A stretch of 64,000 bases of DNA from Panorpa germanica (lineage: Eukaryota > Arthropoda > Insecta > Mecoptera > Panorpidae), in contig OY783212.1 of NCBI GenBank assembly GCA_963678705.1, positions 17,422,001 through 17,486,000 of the forward strand, in the 5' to 3' direction. Each line of letters begins with the position of its first letter. Position 1 is the first letter of the stretch. The translations under genes were made by a program, and so were the position numbers. This document shows, one piece after another, positions 48,104 through 58,903 of the stretch. The notes below the pieces were generated by a model that searched no databases, was not told where the DNA came from, and worked only from the letters and a program-made list of their open reading frames with translations.

Positions 48104-48804
48104 TCAAATATTATTTACAGCTATTTCAAGGAACAATAAAATTTGAATATTATGTCTGTCTTAGCAGGGTTAAATAAAATAAAAACTTATTATTCTTTGA
48201 CTTGACTTGATTATTTAACTACCAATAGCTACAAAACATTACCACAGCAGTGACCTACTCAACAAATAACTGACGTTAAAACGCATTTCACGTCATACAA
48301 ATATGGTCGACCATTTCTAGCGCTAAAACTACAATTCAAACTTTTAATTGCTATATCTCCGTCAATATTTAGATATTTAATAAAATAGACACGCCAATAC
48401 ACATTTATTAACATCAATTTCAATCAGCAATTGAAAAATCGACCCCTAAAAAATGAGGGGTTTTTATTTTATTTAACCCTGTTACGGCAGACATAATATT
48501 GAAATTTGATTGTTCCTTGAAATAGCTGTAAATAATATTTGGTATTTTGATATATAAATACATATAGCAGAGATTTATGAACTGTAAGGTTGGCAGCGAT
48601 TGTGATGTAACATGCATTTGGAATGTGAACAACATTGAATCCCTTTAATAATTAAAGAGACAAAATGACTTTTTTAATTGCTAATATCTCCTAACATATA
48701 ACGAGTTATTAAAAAAATAATTGAACATTTGAGGTTCTAGTAACCCACTCTATCAATATATAGTACACTTTTATAGAAATTAAGACATAGGACACAAGCC
48801 TATT

Positions 48805-48924
48805 AAAAATGAACAACAATGACGTAACACATAATGTGTAGATAGTTGAATTAAAACACAAAAATTCTTCTCAAATTTCAGATGTGCTTTAATAATGTAG
48901 AAATACAATATAATTTTTTTCTCA
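48805..48924. repeat. orphan 3' flank of an EXTL3-like copy
   Basis: It matches the sequence just below the copy 1 stop codon (about 36263-36379), for example TTGAATTAAAACACAAAAAT and TCTTCTCAAATTTCA. Similarity stops at TTTTTTCTCAT, exactly at the copy 1 stop codon; no coding exon follows here. Confidence 0.65.
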
Positions 48925-49399
48925 TAAATATATGAATTAGTTATAATATTATTTTTCTCAATATGATTCAAAAATATTTTATTTTTATTTTTAAAATATT
49001 AAGCATGCGCAACTTTTTAAGTATATAGACCTTTTTTATATTTTTTATTTTTTATACAAATGACACACATGTTTAACAATATTAATTATTATTCCTTTAA
49101 ATATTAAAATTTGTTTGGAATTTTCTTAAATTATTTAACATATTTATAACTAGGGCACAGGATCAAGGCCATTTTAAGTATTAGTATTTCTTCTTTTCTT
49201 CAGCCAAAGTAGATACTGACTATATTTTAAGTACTACTGTTTCATTTTTTTATTGCAAATATTTTTCAAGAATCCAGTTTCTCATTGCAACTGGAGATTA
49301 TAATTTTACTACCCAGCGAGCACAAAATCATTCTATAGATATATCAAAGAAAAAGCTATATTATATAATATTTAAACTAATTTCGTTATTTTTTTATTT

Positions 49400-49531
49400 G
49401 AGTTGTGTCCTTTATAAAATTCAATGCATAAATGTATACTGTATAATACTTGACTTGATTTAAGTGAACAACATGCCCTCAGATGTGCATGTGCACATTA
49501 AAATGCAGTTTAAAACATAGGACACAACTCA
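49400..49531. mobile_element. short MITE with TGAGTTGTGTCCT ends
   Basis: TTGAGTTGTGTCCTTTATA at the left and CATAGGACACAACTCAG at the right are inverted repeats; the element is about 132 bp. The ends resemble those of family A (GTGTCCTA). Confidence 0.65.
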
Positions 49532-50070
49532 GTTGAAATTCAAATTACTAGTATTCAATTAATGTTAAATTTCAATTTGAGAATATAAAGAAAGCATTTT
49601 TAAAATTCAAATCAAAATAAAGAAATCTCTTATTAATAATTTGTAATCTTAAAGGATATTTAACATAATGCGACTGTTATTTTTGTTTTGAATTTTGTCT
49701 TTATAAGTACGAAATGGAAGAACTATTTAGGCCATGATGCAACCTTTGTTAAATTTGGCGTATTTAATGCTAAATGTATATAGATATTTATTATTAGATT
49801 AATAAAATTCTATATATGTATAAAAAATTTATTTATAATATTATAAAAAATATTTATGTAAACTGTATGAAGCATAGTCTAATAATTTATGCAGATTGTA
49901 TCATAGCTTTTACTAAAAAATATACAGCAGAATAATAAACTTGCAATTATTAGTAATAGTTCTTTATTAAGAATTCCCTCGGTTCTTAATTTTTAAATTG
50001 ATAAGTACGATTCAAAATAGAATAAGAGGCGCATTTTGTGTTTTATTCCCCATTAGTAATTCATTAGAAA

Positions 50071-50655
50071 TATACGAGGCATGTTTTCTAAGTAAGTACC
50101 GTTTCGCGATTCCGCCTTTGCAGCGCTACGGTCAGCGTTTCGCGCATGCACCTACATCTCTTGTCTACGCACTGACGCCATTACAGTCTGATTCTTCATT
50201 GTATACGTTGTTTACTGAGTGTTTAAGATGCCTCCGACAATCGTGAGTCCCGCCGATTGTGAAGTACGGGCTGTTATACGATTTCTTAGTGCTAAAGGCC
50301 TAAAACCGATCGATATTCATCGTGAGATCTGTGAAGTTTACGGACAAAACATTATGAGTGATGGAATGGTAAGGAAATGGGTGAGAGCATTTAAAGATGG
50401 CCGCTCAAACGTGCATGATGAAGAACGGAGTGGGCGTTGTGATACAGTGGTTAACAAGTCAGGCGGCAGAATTTTATGAGGAGGGTATTCAAAAACTGGT
50501 GCCACGTTATGACAAGTGCCTCAATATTCACGGAAATTATGTAGAAAAGTAGATTAAGGTACAGGCTTTCATGTAAAAATAAAATTATTGCGATATCTTT
50601 GCACGTCTTTTTTTAATTCCAAAACGGTACTTACTTAAAAAACACGCCTCGTATA
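50071..50655 (+). mobile_element. internally deleted mariner-like transposon
   Basis: The ends TACGAGGCATGTTTTCTAAG and the reverse complement of CTTAAAAAACACGCCTCGTA are inverted repeats of about 30 bp, bounded by TA. Between them are only the first and last parts of a transposase gene. Confidence 0.85.
50228..50550 (+). pseudogene. deleted mariner transposase
   Basis: From ATG at 50228 the frame encodes the N-terminal helix-turn-helix part, including VYGQNIMSDGMVRKWVRAFK and DEERSGRCDTV, and stops at 50479. In another frame, from about 50461, the C-terminal end follows (AAEFYEEGIQKLVPRYDKCL and then NIHGNYVEK with a stop at about 50550). The catalytic D,D34D core between these is absent and the join is out of frame. 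Confidence 0.85.
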
Positions 50656-50824
50656 ATAAAAGTAGTAATAAATATTTGACGAGTTTATATCAGATCTTTG
50701 AATTGAGTTAATAATCTACAACTAAAACCTGATTTACGAGTACACTAATCACAGATCTATAATAACACATGGATAAAAAATTCTTCAAGATTATTGTTCA
50801 AAGTCTTTAAATAAATTATTATAA

Positions 50825-51170
50825 AAATATGTATAAAACTTTATACAAATAAAAATTATTTATAAAAATAAATATTCTTAATGTATTATGTATATAAAAT
50901 GATATATACCAGTATATAAAATTGCAATAGAACTTTAAAATATAAATTAGATTCTTAAATAAATCACGTAAATTTGGTTGTCCACATTTTCAAGTAAGGA
51001 AACAAACCATTATCATGTTTGGTATGAATAAACATCACTGAGTTTTGCTATGTGCGTTAATAAAAAGTTTGAATTCTCACCGGCATATAAATAAAATAAA
51101 AAAACAAAGAAATCAACTCAATGCGAGATTGTCAATGGAGCACCAATAATGAGCTAATTGGGTTGTGAAC
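50825..51170. repeat. duplicated 3' flank of copy 3
   Basis: Nearly the same as 40955-41330 next to copy 2, ending at GAGCACCAATAATGAGCTAA. In this copy a unique block of about 470 bp separates it from the stop codon. Confidence 0.8.
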
Positions 51171-51651
51171 AAACTTTTTAGGAGTTGATGTTTTAATTCT
51201 TTATTAAAATAATGAGTAATTAATGTATAATGCCGTTCTTACTTTATTAAATATTCGAAAATTGATACGAGATATATCAATTTAAAGTTTTAATTTAGTT
51301 TTACCGATTAATATTTATTGACAGTGCAGTTTTATATAAATTCAGTTATGGTTCACAACCCAATTGCTACAAGTGGCATGTACACACGTTACATATAACG
51401 GATGGTACATTGTATTCTATTATCCAGTATACACAGCTGATACTAAGTAAAAGACCATATAAACTCTTAGTAGTTGGTATTATCACTTAAGGGTCCTTCA
51501 ACTTTGTTGCCAAGACGCCTACAGAGAATCAACATCCCCTACAATACGGCAAATTAACAACCAAGATTAACGATCATCTATGAGCCCGATTAACGTTATG
51601 TAAAAAATAATTTATGACTGTTCTACAACAATACCACTTTACATAAGTGAA

Positions 51652-54600
51652 TCATACGACCTTAAAACACTGTTGTTTGTCTGTTGGTGGTTTTGTGTTA
51701 TACAATATTGAATCTGCACGGTATTGAGTACTTAGAAGCGGCAGGTACCCGTAAACCTAAAAAAAAAAAAAATATAAGAATCAATTTCATAAATAAAAAT
51801 AAAATAAACTAAAAATATAATATTTACTTTAACAAAAAAATTGATGCAATTATGTCTTGTTTCTAGATGTGTACTAGCCCAAGAAATTGCACTAGTACAT
51901 GTTGGACAAATCACTTCCTGTCGAGGGGCCACCTGAAAAAGAAATGTTTCTTCAATATAAGAGTAACTTACAGGTACCAGGATTTTTTTTACAGAAACCT
52001 ACTTTTAAAGGAGGCTTTTTAGTTATATGAGAAACCAAAAAATTTAAAGCTATGTCTTCACAGTTCATATGTTCGTCGACTTTATCTCTGATGGCCTGCG
52101 GCATCCAGTTCCAGTACATGTATAAATAATATCTATGAACGAAAGCTGCACCTGCATCAAATTAAAAACTCTATTAATAAACATTGTAACAAAACAATTG
52201 TGAATTCATTGCAAATAATACTTCTATAAAAGACATCTAAAAAGACAGTATTAAGACCTATTACAACAATCGATTAAGAATTTCAATACCTGTTAGAACC
52301 ATACTGAATTCAGGATTATAATAACTCCAGCTATATTCCCATTGTCTTTTTACTGGATCCCACTTATGATGTCGACCAAGCAAACCTACTATTTGATCAC
52401 GATGCTCTCTCCAAACCCGAAAATTGAAAATAATCTCGTCTTGGCGTATATCTACATCATCATCTATGAAAAGCACAGCCTCTGTTTCAATTGCGTCATA
52501 GGGTATGAATCGATTGTTCAAAGAGTTTTTAGTAGTTAAAATGATCTAAAAAAAAAAACACGAATATTTAATTGAAAGACTTTAAACATTCTTTAAAATT
52601 CATAATAAATGTATAACTAATGTATGTTGGGGTGTGCCGGAAGTATAGCATCTTTACCATATCCGAAATCTAAAACATGTAATAGTTATGTTATGTGTGC
52701 CTATGGTCTAAATTATCACAGCAAAGTGTTTAACAATGTTATAACTTCTTGTAATTAAAAATAAAATAACTATATATGTCATACTTGCACTTCAACTCCA
52801 ATTTCGGGCCATGTTAAATTTGATTCTGGTGGTGTTTGTTTGTTCCAGATAATAAGTATTTTGTTAAGATATGGTAAGCCGTTTAATGATTTCAGTAAAC
52901 TAATCAAGACTTGCTCGCGTTCGTATGTTAATATTACAATCGTAAATTGTTCCCGTGGACGGTCTCCACCAAGAGCAGAACAAAATTCTTTACTTGCACC
53001 ATCTGATGCTTTATTAATGGGATGGAAACCATAGCCAGAACCTGAAACATTATCATTACTAATTAGTAAGAGCTGTTTAAATAAATCATTTGGGGAAAAA
53101 ACATTTACCCTTAAATTTAGCATCTGACGGCAAAATGGGATCAAACGGAAGCTGAGGGTAAAGTGCAAATGGATCGCCCCATCGATTCCATATCTCGTAT
53201 CCTTGAGTCAGCATGGCAGAGTAGTTTCTTTTGAAACCAGGACTAGAATAAGGAAGTTCTTCAGCTCCTAAGATTTCCTTGTAGTTCTGCTTAGTAGATG
53301 GAATTTTAATAGGCTTGAAGGTGGAGTTAAACACGCTCTCTGCATGTATGTTAGGGGCAGGTTTTGGGGGAATGCCTAATCTATTTCTTATGGTTGCGAT
53401 GATTGTATCTACCGCGGCTTGAACAGTGCTCAAATATCTTTCCCAAATCATTTTTCCTTGCAGGCGCATGGATATTAAGTCATTATCTCCAAACGTTTTC
53501 AATAGAAAGTGCATCTCAGTAACTCGAACTTTAGGCAACAGAATTGCTACTTTCTTCCAGTCAATAACCTCGGAATACGGTAATATTATTTGATCGCCTC
53601 CTAGAATGACCGGTATTGCTCCTGAACGCAGTGCCTCGTACAAACGGGCTTGCATTATAGTGGTTGACACGTATTCAGCATTACGTGGGGCTAGAATCAA
53701 TGCAAACGTAGATTTTCTAAGAATTGCTTGTCTTGAAGTTTCGTTACCGCAAAGGGCGTCATCTTCAGATTTCGATTCGGACACCGAAATGCAATCAAAT
53801 TTAAACAGGAAATGGTCTTTCGTTTTCTCAATTTTGTACTTTAAGTAATACAGAACAAAATCATCAATTAAATCGGGGTCAATTAGCTCGCTAAAATCAT
53901 TAAAATAATCAGACTTTAAGCCATCGTTGTTATCGTTATGGACTGTCACTGGATGGAATGGTTTTGTAAAATTTAATTTTAAATCACCTTCAAAGGTCAT
54001 TAGGTATTTTCGCCTGGCTGGTACAATTTGTGGATACTCTGTCCATACATCTCCACGAGTTTTTCCCAAAATTGGAGGGACCACCAAGTCAAAACCATTT
54101 CGAAATTGGGAAAATGTAAATGCCGATTGAACGATCATTGCTCGGTCAGTTTTAACATTTTCAAAAATATTTCCCTTCCCCAAATCATGGCGCGCTAAGT
54201 TCATAAGAACGTGATTTCTTCCATCTTCTCCCCAATAAAGCAATGTATATAGCAGACTGGCATCTATTGGTTCAATTCCTTCGACTTTGTTAGAATTATT
54301 GGCACTTATATCTCCTTGTCTCAATTTTTCTATTTCACTAGCGTTTTCACCTACTAAAACTAGAAACAGACAAGCATCGTTTGGTTCTTTTGTTACATGG
54401 GCATTGTAACCCAGTGCTGTTTTAATTTCTGCCTTGAGGAAGCCGTCGATATTGATTGCTGATGACGAATCGTACACGTACACTGCAAATCCTGATTTCA
54501 GTGAACACTTAGAGTGGTCGAAACAGGTAGACATTCGACATGGAGGCGACAACAAATGAGGAGCCCAAGCTAAGGTCACGGGAGGAAGCGGCTCTGGGAT

Positions 54601-55347
54601 ATTTAACTCAAGACTTCTTTGTACCGCTTCCTGTTCCGCCCAGTATGCCTGAGGAATCAAGAAATTAAATTAAAAGAACATTTCATTCAGAAGAGGCCTA
54701 TTGCTGCTTACTTATTGACTAAAACCTAATGAAGAATATAATTCAACCATCAAGAATAAGAAAACCAAGATACATATATTAGCATAAATTTTAATAAAAA
54801 TGTAAAAAATGTATACACAAGCCCATTTTTGCAGATCCGAGAAACGAACCCGCAAGTATAGCAACTTAACGTTTTCAGCCCTTAGACATCTTCTTTCATG
54901 TAGCAATATTTATAATTATAAAATTTAATTTAATTTTAACAAAATTATAAATGTCGTAATTTACTTATTTTAACGTAGGGGAGTGTCATTTCAAAACAGG
55001 TTGAAACCTGTCTCTGCATCAATCTAAACTGAATATTTAGCAATATATAGTCTGTCGATAAGACCCTTAACGAAACTCACCCTTTTAACAAAAAAAAAAT
55101 ACTTATATATTTTTACCTGTTGAAGTGACAATTTATTTTGGTGCACAGCATCTCGATCAAGGTTTTGTACTACAAAGTTTGCATAATTAAATCGATTTAT
55201 ATAAAATATAGTTACAAGAAACGCTAGAAATGAGAATATTAATATTAACGTCCTTGGTCGTCTTTTTTTAAAGAAGTAACTATATATATTAGGTTCATTA
55301 TTTCCAGCATTATTTAGGTCATTTAATTGCACCCTTTCGTACATCAT
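51652..55347 (-). CDS. EXTL3-like: EXTL3/botv-like glycosyltransferase, tandem copy 3
   Basis: Exons: 55117-55347, 53109-54648, 52785-53041, 52290-52545, 52003-52151, 51828-51932 and 51652-51756; product about 880 aa, the longest of the three young copies. The first exon encodes a short cytoplasmic part with KKRRPR, an anchor ([17 protein letters not shown]) and the stem [19 protein letters not shown]. The exostosin/GT47-like domain and GT64 domain follow; DDD is at about 704-706 ([12 protein letters not shown]). It differs from copy 1 at only about seven positions in the large exon by eye. The exon 51828-51932 is the most changed ([11 protein letters not shown] where copy 1 has [11 protein letters not shown]). 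The frame is open throughout. Confidence 0.88.
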
Positions 55348-55704
55348 GTATTTTTGTTGTTGCTTTTTTCATTTATATCACTATAACCTTAAAAATTCAC
55401 ACATCATTTTGAAGTAATTATCCTAAAGAAGTTCTTGAAACAATTTAGTCACTAAAGTAGCCAGCTGTCACTCTGCACTTTTGTTTTATATCATTTTATA
55501 TTGCACTGAGAGAATATAAACTACGCATTATTTAATATATTAATATTACTATTCTTTATGTTCCTGTCATTATTGAAGTTCATGACTTGTTTTACTGCTG
55601 TTTACTCTAGGTTTATTTCGTCTCTACGTTTCTACAAAGAGGAAAGATCTATTATTCTATGAGGAGTGTTGCCAAATGTGTAAAATATTATATTTAATTA
55701 TAAT

Positions 55705-56047
55705 AGAGACTAAAAAAGTTATGTATGAAATTTGAAGGTATCACGCGTATTCCAATCATACAAGATAGTCCAACGTTAAACTAAGTAAAAATGTAACAGT
55801 ATTAGTTATGGTACTTTATATTTAAAAATAAACGTAAACATAATATAAAGAAAAATCTACCCTTGTTAAAGGAATTTTTCTTTCTAAACGTCCATGTCAT
55901 GTTTTTAATCAATGAATTGACCAGACGACTTTGTATTAGATGATAAATGACCTTACATTTTCGTATACCTACAGTTCTTTGCATGAAGTACAATCAGTTA
56001 AAGCATTATTTCAATAAAGATTAGAGCAAATTAACAAGAATATTTTA
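55705..56047. repeat. duplicated 5' flank of copy 3
   Basis: Repeats 45659-46008 upstream of copy 2, for example GAAGGTATCACGCG and CCAGACGACTTTGTATTAGA. The two diverge right after AACAAGAATATTTTA, which marks the upstream limit of the duplicated unit. Confidence 0.8.
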
Positions 56048-56659
56048 TATAATTAAATATGTAAATACTTAATATGTATAACAAATTATTTAATAATAAA
56101 TCATGTAGTCATATGTATTAATTGATTTTGATTGATTTCTTGAACCTAATATTGAAAAAGGTTATCAGTACAGTGCCGGTCATCTAGCGGGTGGCGCGGA
56201 TATTTATTTTTGAAGCAGTTTTGAAAAGGGTTGATTATAATTATTAAACGAAAATTATACCCCCATCTTACTATTTCAAAGAGTCGACGTATTGTTTTCC
56301 TCGGCCTTAGAATAGGTAACTGTGAAATAAATTTTCAGTACGCGCTACTTATTTTCTCCTCTTGACTCTGAGCGATATTGCTCCAGAGAAGATCTAACAA
56401 AAATGGTAAATTAATTAAAATCTTATTGTATAAGTTTTTGAAAGTACTTATGTTAGCGACCAATTATTTTCGGCAATGAAAATTGAATGTTCATTTTGTA
56501 AATTTGTATGCATCACCTATTGTTTATATTTAAATATATTTCTTACGTGTGGCCCGCACAACATTTTTAAATTTATAATTGGCCCGTGTAATTTATTTTG
56601 ATACTTTAATACAACAACTTTTAAATCTATTCAAAGCTAGTAAATACGTATTCCTAAAT

Positions 56660-56699
56660 TTTTGTTTAATTAATTACACGTGTAATTAATTAAACAAAA
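56660..56699. repeat. 40-bp perfect palindrome centred on CACGTG
   Basis: The arm TTTTGTTTAATTAATTACAC is followed at once by its exact reverse complement. Twenty bases further on lies an 18-bp perfect palindrome TTGTAATATATATTACAA (56719-56736). Confidence 0.85.
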
Positions 56700-58903
56700 G
56701 TAATAGAGCATGCGTGTTTGTAATATATATTACAACACACGCACGCACTACTTCTGAAACACAACAACTCTAATATATGTTAAAATTTATCTATTTCTGT
56801 CTATTGTAAATTATTTCAACAGCTACAGCGCATTTCACGTTGTCCTCTCCTCTTCTTACTTCCCACTCCCGATTTAATTATGTTGTTTGGACCCAGAGCT
56901 GGTTCGTGACCTTCACAATACTTATTAAAATATATTTATTTTAGTTGATATTGTTATTCACTTATGCAATAAATGACTCTAGAACTGTTTGTAACAAATT
57001 TTAATAAATTATTCGTTACTTCTTTATACATATGAAAAGAAAAAGGCGTCGTAAGGCCTAATTAAGGAAAGTTATTGAAAAAATATATTTGAATGTATTC
57101 ACTCTCAATTTTATCGAGGCCACTGGTTTACAGATTATGTAGTCGCCGCCGTAAAAAAGGAACATTGTCGTATTTGCAATAGAGATATATCACATAAATA
57201 TAAAATAGATAATAAAATCATGATATAATGGTGGACTATACGGTAGGCGTAAAAAGAACGAGTTTTAATGGATTCTCAAAGACTTCAGTCCCTTTAAATT
57301 CATTATGCATTAATGATTCAATTAAATTAACTTAACTTAACTTTCCATGGCATATTGTGGCAATCCGCCCAAATAGTTTGGAGCTATTATTAGAAATTTA
57401 GGGACTTTCATAACGATTGATTTCTTATTTCTTTAAAAATTAAAAATCTGAAGGCAACAGAAATGTTAATCAAAGAGTAAGAGTATTACTACTGGTAAAT
57501 TACAGCACGGAAATAGTTAAAGGAAAAACAACACATACAACCGGAAACTAGAATCTGATAATTCAATTATTAAGATAATGGAAACCGGAAATAATATTGT
57601 GAAATGCGATTTCATATTATCTTAAACAATTCTAGTAAAACATACAACATAAAAAAATTATTAAATGTTTTTTAATAAATGAGGTTTATTTTATATTTGT
57701 ATGGCTGCAACATATTTATTATTACATACTTATTTTCTAACAATATGGCACAGCTTCATTATAGAGTAACCAATACATAATAATAAAATAATCTTTAATG
57801 TAAAAATTAGGTTCAAATCAATAAGTCTTGTACGTCACATTTAATTTAAAAGTAAAAACTATATATATAGTTAAAATTGAAGAATTTATATACACATTAA
57901 TTCTTCCATCACAATTTAAACTGGTATAATATGGAATATTAAAAGAAAAGGGCTGTGAAAAACAATTAAGGGGATACTTTCCACCCTATATTGTATTACA
58001 TTATATATAAAACGGAATTATTCTATTTTTATATACTTATTAGTAAATATCTGCATTGGAATTATAAAAAAATATGTAATTATATTAGTAAAGTAGCCTG
58101 GGTAAAACTTAATGACTTTTTAGTCTTTATTCTGTCTTTGCAATTCATAGCAGAATAAAGCAGTAACGACTAAGATATTGTCCCGTTTAATAAATATTTC
58201 AAGTTTGTGACATTTTTTAATACTTTCTCAGACTTGGAAATAGTATGATTTCCATACATAATTATAGTAGAATATATCATACGACCTGTCTTATTTAAAT
58301 TATGTTTAAAAAATTAAGAAATGTATTTTTCTTTCATTGAATAAGTTATATTATTTTACTGCAAGTCCCGCAAAAGAACAATGTTATGAATATAATTTTT
58401 TTAAAGTGACTCTTAGTAAAAAATATATAAACAATTGCAAGATAGTTCACATGATTCAATTTATTGTAATATACATATTATATTTATCGCAAGCACTCTT
58501 GTACTCATTAAAATAAACAAGTTGATAAATTACTTCAAAAAGCAAAATTATTGCGGAAAAATCATTTTTTACAAGGTATTATTATGTGATATGTATAATC
58601 TTATAATATAAATAGCGTGAAAACATCTTTATTAAAAATACAATGCATTAAATAAAAGACAATGACTTCCTGCAGTACTTCTTTTTCATACGTAACTTTC
58701 TCTAAGCCAAATGGATAATTAAAAAAATAAATGAAACTCAGTCAATAAAAAAAATAAAATATATAAAAGTAGTACCCGTACAAAACTTTATAATTACAAT
58801 ATGTTATTATTTCAGTAGTTTTAGTAACACTTATATTTTTCCCAATATCATTTTATATGTTTCAACACAACACTTTTTTCTGTTAAGACAGTTTTGTTAA
58901 TCT

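Larger units (their letters stand above)
46033..48804. mobile_element. composite family A MITE, fold-back, interrupted by a LINE
   Basis: The outer ends are AATAGGCTTGTGTCCTATG (46033) and CATAGGACACAAGCCTATT (to 48804). The left element matches 9511-10149 but is cut at TCAAATATTATT by a LINE, resumes at 48104, and loses its own right end near 48463. There it meets an inverted partial copy (about 48470-48804). The whole forms a head-to-head structure. Confidence 0.75.
45394..51651. other. spacer between copies 2 and 3
   Basis: It starts with a copy 2 upstream flank (45659-46008, repeated at 55705-56047). Then come the composite MITE and LINE (46033-48804), an orphan 3' flank (48805-48924), AT-rich sequence with a small MITE (49400-49531), a deleted mariner (50071-50655) and the copy 3 downstream flank. 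A unique block at about 51170-51640 separates that flank from the copy 3 stop codon. Confidence 0.7.
55348..58903. other. spacer between copy 3 and the parental botv gene
   Basis: It starts with the copy 3 upstream flank (55705-56047, shared with copy 2), then AT-rich sequence. It has a 40-bp palindrome at 56660-56699 and a weak transposase-like zinc-finger trace near 57165-57215 (CRICNRDISHKYK). Nothing else was recognised. Confidence 0.6.

Noticed and set aside
36379..55347. Idea that copies 1-3 are processed retrocopies or pseudogenes
   Set aside because: Introns are retained at the parental positions and all exons stay in frame with GT-AG borders; only copy 2 shows a mild donor change.
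57165..57215. Possible transposase zinc finger (CRICNRDISHKYK)
   Set aside because: Only about 15 residues, with stops around it; too little to call a gene.
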